From Prolixibacteraceae bacterium (GTDB lineage Bacteria > Bacteroidota > Bacteroidia > Bacteroidales > Prolixibacteraceae), in contig JAQIDF010000292.1 in the NCBI GenBank assembly GCA_027858145.1, forward strand, positions 1 through 10,539: a DNA stretch of 10,539 nt, in the 5' to 3' direction. Positions 1 to 8,363 of this stretch are shown in pieces. A program made the position numbers and the translations under genes. The number at the start of each line of letters is the position of its first letter. The first letter of the stretch is position 1. The notes under the pieces are model-generated. The model saw nothing but the letters and a program-made list of their open reading frames with translations. It ran no database searches and was not told the DNA's origin.

Positions 1-644
1 GACATCAGATAGTAGTAATCGTTGATTTTGTACATGTGCGGCCCTTCGGGCGATGAACCGCCCTGACCTGATGCAATCAATTGTAGCGGTGTAATAAATT
101 CCTTCTTAACCGGATCGAAAGTCCCGACCATAAAGCTACCCTCATTATCGGGGCTAACCCAGTACATGCTGTCGTTGGCAAACATAATTGAGGGGTCAAC
201 GTTCCAATTTCCCACCCAAACAGGATCGGACCATGGGCCTGCGGGATTGGTTGCTGTAACATAAAATGCACCTTGCGAACCTTTTCCACCATAATTAGTA
301 CAACTAACATAGAAAGTGCCATCGTTATAGCGAATTGCCGGGGCATAATTCCCGCCTGACGAATAAGCACCACCTAACGGACAATTGGTTTTGCTGTCCA
401 ACGCATGGCCAATCTGTTTCCAGTTTACCAAGTCCTTGCTGTGATAAACAGGTACTCCCGGAAAATATTCAAAGGTGGAAGTTACCAGGTAATAATCATC
501 GCCCACCCTACAAATGCTTGGGTCAGGGTTCATACCGGTAATAACAGGGTTTTGGTAGGTTCGTTGACCGAAGGTGTTGCCTGCGATTGCTATAAATAAG
601 AGAACCAATAAAGTGACGTGTCTAATTTTCATGTATTTATTCAT
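1..644 (-). CDS. GH43 family glycoside hydrolase (beta-xylosidase / alpha-L-arabinofuranosidase type), partial, 3' end outside window
   Basis: Only the first 214 codons are present; the frame is open to the left edge. Residues 1-26 form a signal peptide (hydrophobic LLVLLFIAIAG, then NTFGQ), so the enzyme is exported. The GH43 five-bladed propeller begins with NPVITGMNPDPS. All three family catalytic acids are visible: the general base Asp41 in NPDPS, the pKa-modulating Asp150 in NVDPSIMF and the general acid Glu200 in PEGPHMYK. The blade motif DDYYLVTSTFEYFPGVPVYHS followed by DLVNW resembles the GH43 subfamilies that hold xylosidases and arabinofuranosidases (10 to 12), though the subfamily is my guess. 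The ATG at 644 was chosen; an in-frame ATG at 632 (MKIRHV) is equally possible and keeps the signal peptide. No Shine-Dalgarno motif precedes either. It lies 83 bases downstream of the GH44 gene on the same strand, so an operon is likely. It probably releases arabinose or xylose from hemicellulose oligosaccharides. Confidence 0.93.
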   Translation of the reverse strand, partial: MNKYMKIRHVTLLVLLFIAIAGNTFGQRTYQNPVITGMNPDPSICRVGDDYYLVTSTFEYFPGVPVYHSKDLVNWKQIGHALDSKTNCPLGGAYSSGGNYAPAIRYNDGTFYVSCTNYGGKGSQGAFYVTATNPAGPWSDPVWVGNWNVDPSIMFANDSMYWVSPDNEGSFMVGTFDPVKKEFITPLQLIASGQGGSSPEGPHMYKINDYYYLM

Positions 645-664
645 CTGTGTTTTATTTTTAAAGT

Positions 665-684
665 TTGCTTCGCTACGCTCGCAA
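665..684. repeat. Short GC-rich CGCT-type motif bounded by TTGC/GCAA in an A/T-rich spacer
   Basis: Within the 83-base spacer between the GH44 stop and the GH43 start lies TTGCTTCGCTACGCTCGCAA. It holds two CGCT units, is flanked by a complementary TTGC and GCAA pair, and stands out against surrounding A/T-rich sequence. The pairing is only four base pairs with a 12-base loop and no poly-T, so it is not a convincing terminator. It may be one copy of a dispersed intergenic repeat or chance; one window cannot tell. Confidence 0.3.
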
Positions 685-727
685 TCTGTTGTAATCATAT
701 CTTCTCTTCCTGAAAATTTGTATTTTT

Positions 728-2620
728 CTACCTTTTCACTACAAAACTTTTTGTAGAGTTGTGATGGTTGTTTTGCGCTGAAAGGAAATAATACCCTCTG
801 CGAAGGGACGATATATCGATTCTGATGGCAGAACGTCCATCATGATACGTGTCTTCTACCTTAATCGTTCTTCCTTGCTGGTCGAACACCCTTATGTGTG
901 TTGGTCCGGCATGCGTTGCCCCCATACTTATATACAATTCGTTGTTTGCCGGATTAGGAAAAACCTTCATTTCGCCAGCCTTGTTATGAATGTCATTTTT
1001 ACCAAGCGTTGCAGTCTGCAACAAAACTGCTGTGGTTGAGAGTGCAGGTACGGTAATGGTAAATGAATTTGATTCGACTGAAACCTCATTTTCTTTCAGT
1101 GCGTTATTGGTGTGCGACTTAAACGTTTCGGCAGCTGGTAGCGACGACAATTGTAAGGTTTTGTATGTTCTATCGGAGGCAGCGAAATTATCGATATTTA
1201 CTGTTACATTTTGCTCTGAAACCATGTCTCGGTTCACAATAATCACGGTCATAGAATCGCTGGCTTCATTCACAGTGGTATACGCCGAAACTTTATTTTC
1301 GAGCGATGAAGTACTTGAAACGCTAAAGCCCTTAGCATAACGGCTAAAAAGGTGCAACGATTCCCACATGCCTGTAAACCAAGTCCACGGTGTAAAAAAC
1401 TCTACCCCATTGTTGGCAAACAATCCAAGGTGGGTGGCATAAATCACCGATGCAAGGTTAGGCTCGTCAGGCCCGGGGCTCCATTCGCTAAGGGCAAGTG
1501 TTATTCCATGACCTTCGCCGAAGTGCTGATCTAACCAATCTTCGATTCGTGTAAAAATGAATTCTTTGTTTTGCGAATTGTCCCATCCCCCATTGATGGT
1601 TTTAATGCCATTCGCCCCGGGATACACATAATTTTTATCGTAAAAGATACGATGGTTTTGAAGGGCATCGTTATCAGTTGGCGCCCAGGGGTAATGGTGA
1701 ATGTCGAGAACATCCAACACCCTGATACCCGATTCTTTTTCCTCATCGGCACAGCGCTTAATAAAATATTCGAACCAGCTATAATATTTTCCATTTATCA
1801 TAATGCTCTCTTCGCCCCATATATACCACTGCCATTCACTGGTGGTAACCGGGCCACAAATTTTAATTCCGGGAAACAAGGCACGTGCTTTTTTGGCCAC
1901 TTCTATGAATTTATCCATAAATTCGGCAGCGGGCAAAAGACCATCAGACATCACATCGTCGTGAGTACCGTTCCACACATCGGCTTCATTGTCCATACTC
2001 CAATAACGGAATTGATCATTATTCAAACCTAAACCATCAGGGCCAAACCAATGGTTCAATATTTCAACGGTTGAATCGGCTGGCCATTCCTGTGTATATA
2101 GGTTAACATCGCCCTCGACAAGTGCATCACCACCAGGGTTAGCCTCATTAGGAACACCGCCACCTGCTAGATTTTGATGAACTCCCTCCCACCAATTTGA
2201 ATTATTGTAACCCCAATCGTTAAAATTATGGGCTGTGCTCGAAGCTACCCTGCCTAGCAGTTGAAATGCATACATTAATTGCATGGTGGGATGGCTTGCG
2301 GTAACTTCTTTCGATGTTTTATCCCAGTCGTTGCTATATACATTGTTGTACCAATCGGGGTGGCTCGAAATTTTTTTACGCCAATTATACTTAGTGGCAT
2401 TGTTACCTCCGTTCATGCGGGAAAAACGCAAACCCGCATCTTTATAAAATTGCGCGGGCTTGTCGAAACTATTGTTTAAACCATAAATATAGGGTGATAC
2501 CGCCTTTTTGTTTTGATTGGCATTAATGCTTATGGCAACATCTTGAGCAATAGCCGTGTTTATTACGCAGAAAAATACGGATGAAAGAATGAAAATCTTT
2601 TTAATTCTTTGAAATATCAT
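728..2620 (-). CDS. GH44 family endo-beta-1,4-glycanase with C-terminal T9SS type A sorting domain
   Basis: A 630-residue secreted glycosidase. Residues 1-26 are a signal peptide (lysine-rich start, hydrophobic core, end NTAIAQ). The catalytic domain, about 27-435, matches GH44: PYIYGLNNS near the start, then RMNGGNNATKYNW, YWSMDNEADVW carrying the likely acid/base Glu212, DVLDIHHYP, and LSEW carrying the likely nucleophile Glu379, followed by the strand FFTPWTW. A beta-sandwich of the kind that accompanies GH44 follows to about residue 538. Residues 551-630 are a T9SS type A sorting domain: MKVFPNPANNELYI, then RVFDQQGR, IDISSLRRGYYFL and the terminal basic end SFVVKR. The family includes endoglucanases and xyloglucanases with some activity on mannan or xylan. 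T9SS should deliver it outside the outer membrane, often anchored at the surface. The start is the ATG at 2620; a longer reading to 2644 would need a TTG and add eight residues before a complete signal peptide. It is upstream of and co-directional with the GH43 gene. Confidence 0.92.
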   Translation of the reverse strand: MIFQRIKKIFILSSVFFCVINTAIAQDVAISINANQNKKAVSPYIYGLNNSFDKPAQFYKDAGLRFSRMNGGNNATKYNWRKKISSHPDWYNNVYSNDWDKTSKEVTASHPTMQLMYAFQLLGRVASSTAHNFNDWGYNNSNWWEGVHQNLAGGGVPNEANPGGDALVEGDVNLYTQEWPADSTVEILNHWFGPDGLGLNNDQFRYWSMDNEADVWNGTHDDVMSDGLLPAAEFMDKFIEVAKKARALFPGIKICGPVTTSEWQWYIWGEESIMINGKYYSWFEYFIKRCADEEKESGIRVLDVLDIHHYPWAPTDNDALQNHRIFYDKNYVYPGANGIKTINGGWDNSQNKEFIFTRIEDWLDQHFGEGHGITLALSEWSPGPDEPNLASVIYATHLGLFANNGVEFFTPWTWFTGMWESLHLFSRYAKGFSVSSTSSLENKVSAYTTVNEASDSMTVIIVNRDMVSEQNVTVNIDNFAASDRTYKTLQLSSLPAAETFKSHTNNALKENEVSVESNSFTITVPALSTTAVLLQTATLGKNDIHNKAGEMKVFPNPANNELYISMGATHAGPTHIRVFDQQGRTIKVEDTYHDGRSAIRIDISSLRRGYYFLSAQNNHHNSTKSFVVKR

Positions 2621-2641
2621 AGTAATAGGTTTAATAAAACC

Positions 2642-2649
2642 CAAAACTA
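2642..2649 (-). promoter_or_regulatory. Possible Bacteroidota -7 element (TAGTTTTG) for the GH44-GH43 transcript
   Basis: On the minus strand the sequence reads TAGTTTTG, a match to the Bacteroidota sigma-ABfr -7 consensus TAnnTTTG. It ends 21 bases before the GH44 ATG at 2620, which leaves a short leader. The -33 partner is poor: a TTG (2666-2664) is only 14 bases further upstream, whereas about 19-21 is usual. A weak core promoter that depends on an activator would fit an HTCS-controlled gene, but that is inference. Confidence 0.35.
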
Positions 2650-2744
2650 GTGAGGCCTTATTTCAATTACCTTTAAAAAAAACTCCAAATTCTTCAAAAT
2701 CCTATCATTTCTAATCTGTGATACTATAATGTCAACTAAGAGCA

Positions 2745-2787
2745 TACATTTGGGCGGGTAGGCCTAGAAAAAACTTTGCTACATTTG
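2745..2787 (+). promoter_or_regulatory. Two TACATTTG copies (2745-2752, 2780-2787), candidate promoter or operator before the HTCS gene
   Basis: TACATTTG occurs twice, 35 bases apart. Each is followed by a G-rich run (TACATTTGGGCGGG and TACATTTGTGGG), so they form a short imperfect direct repeat. Both match the Bacteroidota -7 consensus TAnnTTTG. The downstream copy is the better promoter candidate, 60 bases before the HTCS ATG. No good -33 TTTG sits at the usual distance for either; the TTTG of the first copy is 27 bases before the second. Between them is the 8-base palindrome TAGGCCTA (2759-2766). The pair could instead be a direct-repeat binding site for the HTCS AraC domain. Confidence 0.4.
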
Positions 2788-2847
2788 TGGGATACAACAT
2801 TTTTACGGTTTGTGAAATGTGGTATTTTAAAATGTAAGAAAGCGAAA

Positions 2848-5800
2848 ATGCATTATCGTAAACTTTTTATAATTGGTTTTTTCTTCCTTCAAACCCTTAT
2901 TTGTTTTTCGGCTTCAACCGAAAGGTTTTTACATTTTACCGAAATTGACGGGCTTCCGAGGAATATTACAAACTGTATTGCCCAGGATCAATATGGGTAT
3001 ATTTGGATTGGGACCAATAATGGCGTTGCCCGTTTCGATGGTAAAGATTTCAACCATTATGAAGAATTATCAGATGCAGGAATAATCCAGCTTTTGTATG
3101 ATTCTGAAAATACACTTTGGGCTGGCACAAATCGGGGTTTGTACAAATACAATCCTATTACCAATTTTTTCGACCTCGTTACAGAGGGTTACATTGCGAA
3201 AATGACTGAAGATAAAGGCACTATTTATTTTCTGATGATGTCGGATATTTTTAAGATTGAAAACAATGAGCCCGTTCTCGTTTTTCAGGGCAATGATATT
3301 TCAGACTTTTGTTTTTCGGAAGAAGGGCTATGGGTGAGTAAAAGCGATGATGGGCTTAGCCTATTCGACCGCAACAATAATTTTGAGACAGTTAAAGCTT
3401 CCTTTCTGAAAAATTTATCGGTTGCCCAAATCAAAATTATAGATAGTTTACTTCTGGTAGGCATGTATAATGGCGAGCTATACACCATCACTGAAAACAG
3501 GCATTTAAAAGAAGTTAAAGTTAATAACCATTATTTTTATAAAACTTTTAAAACAATTGGCGATGAAATATGGGCGGCAACTGATGGGAATGGAATAATT
3601 GTATTTGATAAAAATCTAAAATTCCTGCATAAACTCGACCGAAATAGCAATAATTCTATTTCAATTAACAGTAACAGCATTTATGATATTCTGTTAGGGC
3701 GGAACAAGGAAATTTGGATAGCTACTTATGGTGCCGGCTTGACCTGTATTTTGCCCGATAATCAATTATTCAGGAATATACTGCCCGAAAAAGGCAACAA
3801 CAATTCATTAGTAGCCAACGAAGGAGTTTCGGTTTTTGTAAATGAACCAAAAATTTATTTTGGCACCAATTATGGACTGTCGGAATGGAATATTAGCACC
3901 CAACAATTTAAAAATTTACCGAGCAATCAGTTGCAAAAAGAAATAAACGGAACCAAAGTAACAGCACTAAGTGTTGACACCGACAAAGCCGTTTGGGTAG
4001 GTACCTACGATGGGCTTTTAGGCAAATACTCTTCAGACCTTACACTGATAAAATCATATCACCCTTGCAGTAAACACCCCAATGAGATGCAACAGATTGT
4101 TGGTATAAAAGAAGTAAGTCAAAATAACCTTGTACTATTGACACAGTTTCACTCTCAAGTTCTTTTAAACTTCAACAAAACCACCGAAACCAGCAGTGTT
4201 TTTGAACTTTACTTTAAAGGGAGCAACGTTACTTATTGTTTGTTGAATTCGCTGCGAAGCAATCAGCAAGGAGAGTTATTGGCCGTTATTTCTAATCTAG
4301 GACTGTATCATGTAAACTGGAAAGAAAATGTAATTGAGAATAGATTGCAAGGTTTAAATACACAGCTTCAAAGCACTACGATAAGTGATTTTTACCACGA
4401 CCAGGAAGGGAACTATTGGATAAGTTCGTCAACCGATGGGCTTTTTTGCATATCGGCCGATGGGAGCTTAATAAAAAAATGGACTGAGAAAGACGGCTTG
4501 CCCTCAAATGTGCTTGTAAGGATTGAATCGACCGATGACCGTTACCTGTGGATAAGCACCATATCGGGCATTTGCCGTTTCGATACAGAAAGCGACGAGA
4601 TATTAAATTTCAACCATCGGGATGGTTTACCCGCTAACGAATTTCAGGACAGGGTATCGGCAAAGCTTAATGATGGCCGTGTTGTTTTTGGATCGTTGGC
4701 AGGTTTCACCCTTATTGATCCATCGAAAGTTAATACCGATACCATACCCACCGAAGTAGTTATTTCGGATATTACGTTCCAGAACCAAAGTATTCGAAGC
4801 CCGCATGGAGCTCAATATCTTACAAAAGCACTCGAAGAAACTGAGAAAATAGTCTTACCGTACAACATGAACTCATTTACCATCCACTTCTTCACCAAAA
4901 ACAAAAGCTTTTCGAAATACAACAATTATGAATACCGGCTCGTCGGCTTGGAAGAAAACTGGAACTATCAGGGAGAAACTAATTTTACAAGCTATACAAA
5001 TTTATCGCCCGGAACTTATACTTTCGAAATAAAAAGTGCCGATAAATCCCAACCAGGACATACAACCAGCTTGAACGTAAATATTATGGCTCCGTGGTAC
5101 TTGAGCTTGTATGCCTATGTTTTTTATATCATCCTGTTTTTCATAATCTTGTACTTGTCGATATATGCGTTTTTGAAGAGGTTCGAATTGTTAAAGCAAG
5201 AAGAGATATCAGCATATAAGTTGCAAAAAGAACATGAGCTCACCGAAAAGAAACTTGAATTCTTTACTAATATTTCGCACGACCTGAAAACCCCTTTAAC
5301 CCTCATAAGCGCCCCGGTTAAGGATTTATTACAAAGTGAAGACCTTAATCATGAGCAGCTTAACAAGCTTTCAATTGTTGACAGGAATTCCAAGCGCCTT
5401 TATAAGCTCATTACCGACCTGCTCGATTTTAGAAAAATTACCAACAATCAATTTAACCTTGAAGTAAAAGAAACCGATATTTCAGCATTGATAAAAAATA
5501 GTTACGAAGCCTTTATTGAAGATTGCAGGAGTAAATCAGTTAAACTGGTTTATAGTGCAAGCGAAAGTTTGACTGCCTATGTTGATACCGAAAAAATTGA
5601 AAAGATTGTGTGGAACCTATTGTCAAATGCCTTAAAATTTACGCCTAATGGAGGAGAAATCGTTATTAGTTTGAAAGAATTTAATGAAAATCACATCCGT
5701 AAAATTGAGCTTAAAATCAGCGATAATGGAATAGGAGTTTCTGAAGCCGATAAAAACAAAATATTTGAACGTTTCTACAAAGGAAAAAAGACTGGCGAAA

Positions 5801-6783
5801 TAAATCATGAAGGAACCGGCATAGGTCTTTCTATTGTGAAAGAGCTTATTGTGATGCACCATGGCCAAATACATGTCGATTCAATACCTGATCAAGGATC
5901 AACATTTTGCGTAACTATACCTATCGATAAAAAGGCTTATCATGAAAATGAAATAGCAATTTGCGAACGGCCAACTGAAACAATGCATTCAAATACATAT
6001 GATGAAGCTGGACATTTAAAAAACAACACACAAAGAATTTTGGTAGTTGAAGACAATGATGAGCTTAGGGATTACCTGGCCGCTAATTTTCTTAAGAAAT
6101 ATACAGTCACTACTGCAGCAGATGGTTTTGAAGGATTGAAAATAGTAAGGAAAAAAGATATTGACATTATTATAACTGATGTGCAAATGCCTAAAATGAA
6201 TGGATATGATTTTTGCAAAGAACTAAGGGCCGACTTTGATACTTCGCACATACCCATAGTTATGCTAACCGCAAATAATACCATTGAACAGCAATTGGAA
6301 GGCCTAAGTACCGGTGCCGATATTTATTTGACAAAACCATTTGACATAAGGATACTTGATGCACACATTGTTTCATTATTGGAAAGACGTGATAAACTTA
6401 GAAAAAAATTTAGTGGAATTGGAGCATCGGAAAACCTGCATAAAACCTTGCCTCAAAAAGATGTTGATTTTATTCTTGAATTGAAACAGTTGATTGAAAA
6501 AAATATGATGAACCATGAGCTAAATGTAGAATTTCTATCGGTACATTTTTCCGTTAGTCTGGCTCAATTCCACCGAAAAGTGAAATCCTTATCGGGCACA
6601 ACCCCCAATAACCTCATTAAATCGGTTCGTCTGAAAAAAGCATATCAACTTATCCGAGAGGAAGGATGCCGGGTATCAGAAGCTGCCTACCAAACAGGAT
6701 TTAGCGACCCCAATTATTTCACCACATGCTTTAGAAAAGAATTTGGAGAAACTCCTTCGCAAGTTGCAGTAAAGATATTTTAA
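2848..6783 (+). CDS. Hybrid two-component system sensor/regulator (HTCS: propeller sensor, histidine kinase, receiver, AraC HTH)
   Basis: A 1311-residue one-protein signalling chain of the type that controls Bacteroidota polysaccharide loci. In order: signal peptide 1-22 (FIIGFFFLQTLICFSA); a periplasmic double beta-propeller of about 25-665 with Reg_prop repeats such as DGLPRN, YIWIGTNNGVARFDG and LWAGTNRGLYKYN; a Y_Y_Y domain at about 672-748 (YEYRLVGLEENW, SPGTYTF); one membrane helix at about 752-778; a HisKA domain with phospho-acceptor His811 in NISHDLKTPLT; a HATPase with N box NLLSNALKF (about 923), DNGIG (Asp959) and GTGIGLS (about 989); a receiver at about 1062-1175 with acidic pair Glu1068/Asp1069, phospho-acceptor Asp1111 in TDVQMPKMNG and Lys1163; and an AraC-type HTH at about 1205-1308. 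All key residues are intact. I chose the ATG at 2848; the longer frame to 2776 needs a TTG, overlaps a promoter-like element and puts 24 odd residues before the signal peptide. It is divergent from GH44 and probably activates the flanking enzyme genes on sensing an oligosaccharide. Confidence 0.96.
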   Translation: MHYRKLFIIGFFFLQTLICFSASTERFLHFTEIDGLPRNITNCIAQDQYGYIWIGTNNGVARFDGKDFNHYEELSDAGIIQLLYDSENTLWAGTNRGLYKYNPITNFFDLVTEGYIAKMTEDKGTIYFLMMSDIFKIENNEPVLVFQGNDISDFCFSEEGLWVSKSDDGLSLFDRNNNFETVKASFLKNLSVAQIKIIDSLLLVGMYNGELYTITENRHLKEVKVNNHYFYKTFKTIGDEIWAATDGNGIIVFDKNLKFLHKLDRNSNNSISINSNSIYDILLGRNKEIWIATYGAGLTCILPDNQLFRNILPEKGNNNSLVANEGVSVFVNEPKIYFGTNYGLSEWNISTQQFKNLPSNQLQKEINGTKVTALSVDTDKAVWVGTYDGLLGKYSSDLTLIKSYHPCSKHPNEMQQIVGIKEVSQNNLVLLTQFHSQVLLNFNKTTETSSVFELYFKGSNVTYCLLNSLRSNQQGELLAVISNLGLYHVNWKENVIENRLQGLNTQLQSTTISDFYHDQEGNYWISSSTDGLFCISADGSLIKKWTEKDGLPSNVLVRIESTDDRYLWISTISGICRFDTESDEILNFNHRDGLPANEFQDRVSAKLNDGRVVFGSLAGFTLIDPSKVNTDTIPTEVVISDITFQNQSIRSPHGAQYLTKALEETEKIVLPYNMNSFTIHFFTKNKSFSKYNNYEYRLVGLEENWNYQGETNFTSYTNLSPGTYTFEIKSADKSQPGHTTSLNVNIMAPWYLSLYAYVFYIILFFIILYLSIYAFLKRFELLKQEEISAYKLQKEHELTEKKLEFFTNISHDLKTPLTLISAPVKDLLQSEDLNHEQLNKLSIVDRNSKRLYKLITDLLDFRKITNNQFNLEVKETDISALIKNSYEAFIEDCRSKSVKLVYSASESLTAYVDTEKIEKIVWNLLSNALKFTPNGGEIVISLKEFNENHIRKIELKISDNGIGVSEADKNKIFERFYKGKKTGEINHEGTGIGLSIVKELIVMHHGQIHVDSIPDQGSTFCVTIPIDKKAYHENEIAICERPTETMHSNTYDEAGHLKNNTQRILVVEDNDELRDYLAANFLKKYTVTTAADGFEGLKIVRKKDIDIIITDVQMPKMNGYDFCKELRADFDTSHIPIVMLTANNTIEQQLEGLSTGADIYLTKPFDIRILDAHIVSLLERRDKLRKKFSGIGASENLHKTLPQKDVDFILELKQLIEKNMMNHELNVEFLSVHFSVSLAQFHRKVKSLSGTTPNNLIKSVRLKKAYQLIREEGCRVSEAAYQTGFSDPNYFTTCFRKEFGETPSQVAVKIF
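6780..6783. other. Overlapping convergent stop codons sharing the palindrome TTAA
   Basis: The HTCS stop TAA occupies 6781-6783 on the plus strand and the esterase stop TAA occupies 6780-6782 on the minus strand. The two genes therefore overlap tail to tail by four bases, with no intergenic room for a terminator. I see no strong hairpin with a T-run close by on either strand, so the 3' ends of the two transcripts probably run into the opposite gene. Confidence 0.9.
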
Positions 6784-8345
6784 TTTGCCCAATCCTCTCC
6801 CTCCGGTGTACGTCTCCACTCGAAGTAAGCATCCATAACTTTTAGCGCTGCTTCATCGGGTACAGGGCCAGTATGTGGGTTGTTCTTCAGGTACATGGCT
6901 TGCGGATTGTCGTTTGAAAAGGCCGGCCATTGCGGGACATTTTCACCATTCGGATTTCCATTTTTTGCAAAATTGATCCAATAGGTGCCCATAACTCCTG
7001 ATAATTTCACATCCGATTCTGATGTGTTGGGATTGGAGGTATCCATGTTCATAAAAACATAAGGTACATCCATGCCATGTGGTGTTCCATGGTCGGCCTG
7101 TGGTGAATCTTCAGGATATTCGGGATGTTGATCGAAAGAATAGAGGTAAACAGGAGACTCTCCGGTTTTGGTCTGTAAACGGGCCCAACTCCACGTAGGC
7201 CAGCCAAATGCTGCATCGCGCATCAGGTTGCGTGCACTTCGGGGTACGGTGTTTTCTCCCACCGGATAAGCCTCAAGCAGGGTGTCGGCAAATGGACCAA
7301 AACGTTCGTTTACATTCTGGATATATTCTTCCGGGGTACGGCCAGCAGGAAAACTTAAACCTTCGTCTGAGTTGTATCCAATCAGCACCGGCACATCTCT
7401 GTATTGCCCGGCCTCATATAATTTATACTGATCGTCGGGAATTACATATCCGTCAACCACAGGCCAGCTTCCCGGCAATGTCCAGCCTTGAGGAATTAGT
7501 TTCTCTGCCTCAATATTACGCAGTTCGTCGATGGACGACACCTCAAATTTTTTAAGATATTCAACACCATCCTGTTCAGCCTGTTCCAGGGTTTTCATGT
7601 TTTCGCCGGGATAAGTGGTCGAACGTGAAGAGCCAAAAGAGCCGCCGCTTTGCGATATTGCTTTGTGGATTAAGCCTTTGGTCAGTGGCGATGCACAAAG
7701 CATGCTTACAGAGATGCCTCCGGCCGATTCCCCAAAGATGGTTACATTATCGGGGTTACCACCAAACGCTTCGATGTTGTTTTGAACCCATTGCAGTCCG
7801 GCTATTTGGTCGAGCAAGCCATAATTGCCTGAAACCCCGTTGGGACTTTCAGTACTGAGTTCGGGATGGGCCAGAAATCCGATCTGCCCTACACGGTAGG
7901 CTACACTTACCAATATAACTCCCTTGCGGGCCAGGTTTTCTCCATTGTGCACCGGAGCCGAGGTGGAACCAAAACTGAATCCTCCACCGTAAATCCAAAC
8001 CATTACAGGAAGTTTTTCATCTGCAGATTTTGCCGGTGTCCAAACATTCAGGTAGAGGCAGTCTTCGCTTTTTCCTGAAGGAGGATTTCCGCCTTGCATT
8101 GGGGCAGGGGCATATTCGGTGGTTTGTTTTACACCTTCCCAGACCTCAACGGGTTGAGGTGCTTTCCAGCGCAAATCTCCTACCGGAGGAGCTGCAAAGG
8201 GGATGCCCTTAAAAATGGTCAGGTCTTCGGTGACTGTTCCCTGAATGGTTCCACCTTCCACCTTTACCTGGTCAGGTTGAGGATTGCTACAAGCCCCAAG
8301 GCAAAATGTCAGTAATACTGTAAGTAAGATATTTATTCGTTTCAT
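6780..8345 (-). CDS. Type B carboxylesterase lipoprotein (alpha/beta hydrolase, para-nitrobenzyl-esterase-like)
   Basis: A full-length 521-residue member of the carboxylesterase type B family, which hydrolyses carboxylic esters. A lipoprotein signal peptide ends in the lipobox LGAC with Cys19, so the enzyme should be anchored in a membrane facing the periplasm or the outside. Family landmarks appear in order: FKGIPFAAPPVGDLRW (45-60), SEDCLYLNVWTP (93-104), oxyanion hole YGGGF (119-123), nucleophile elbow GESAGG with Ser207, acid Glu328 in NSDEG and catalytic His423 in PHGMDVPYVF. The start is the ATG at 8345, 18 bases after the upstream CE1 stop, so the two are likely co-transcribed. Its TAA shares the palindrome TTAA with the TAA of the convergent HTCS gene. 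In this setting a role in removing acetyl or feruloyl groups from hemicellulose is plausible, but the family is broad and the substrate cannot be read from sequence. Confidence 0.94.
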   Translation of the reverse strand: MKRINILLTVLLTFCLGACSNPQPDQVKVEGGTIQGTVTEDLTIFKGIPFAAPPVGDLRWKAPQPVEVWEGVKQTTEYAPAPMQGGNPPSGKSEDCLYLNVWTPAKSADEKLPVMVWIYGGGFSFGSTSAPVHNGENLARKGVILVSVAYRVGQIGFLAHPELSTESPNGVSGNYGLLDQIAGLQWVQNNIEAFGGNPDNVTIFGESAGGISVSMLCASPLTKGLIHKAISQSGGSFGSSRSTTYPGENMKTLEQAEQDGVEYLKKFEVSSIDELRNIEAEKLIPQGWTLPGSWPVVDGYVIPDDQYKLYEAGQYRDVPVLIGYNSDEGLSFPAGRTPEEYIQNVNERFGPFADTLLEAYPVGENTVPRSARNLMRDAAFGWPTWSWARLQTKTGESPVYLYSFDQHPEYPEDSPQADHGTPHGMDVPYVFMNMDTSNPNTSESDVKLSGVMGTYWINFAKNGNPNGENVPQWPAFSNDNPQAMYLKNNPHTGPVPDEAALKVMDAYFEWRRTPEGEDWAN

Positions 8346-8363
8346 TTCTATTTTTTTTAATGG

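Noticed and set aside
77..373. 98-residue minus-strand open frame
   Set aside because: It is an out-of-frame shadow of the GH43 gene, which has all three catalytic acids in the other frame.
990..1340. 116-residue open frame on the plus strand
   Set aside because: It is antisense to the GH44 beta-sandwich and sorting-domain linker, with no domain or start signal of its own.
1571..2032. 153-residue open frame on the plus strand
   Set aside because: It lies wholly antisense to the GH44 catalytic domain, whose motifs are intact. The translation shows no recognisable domain.
2621..2644. Upstream extension of the GH44 gene to 2644
   Set aside because: It would start at TTG and add eight residues before a complete signal peptide that begins at the ATG at 2620. 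It would also cover the TAGTTTTG promoter-like element.
2776..2847. Upstream extension of the HTCS gene to 2776
   Set aside because: The start would be TTG, and the 24 extra residues are unlike a signal peptide and cover a promoter-like TACATTTG. The ATG at 2848 gives a clean signal peptide.
6700..6860. Bidirectional terminator at the HTCS/esterase junction
   Set aside because: I looked for a stem followed by T-runs on either strand and found none that was convincing.
7208..7555. 115-residue open frame on the plus strand
   Set aside because: It is antisense to the type B carboxylesterase and shows no domain.
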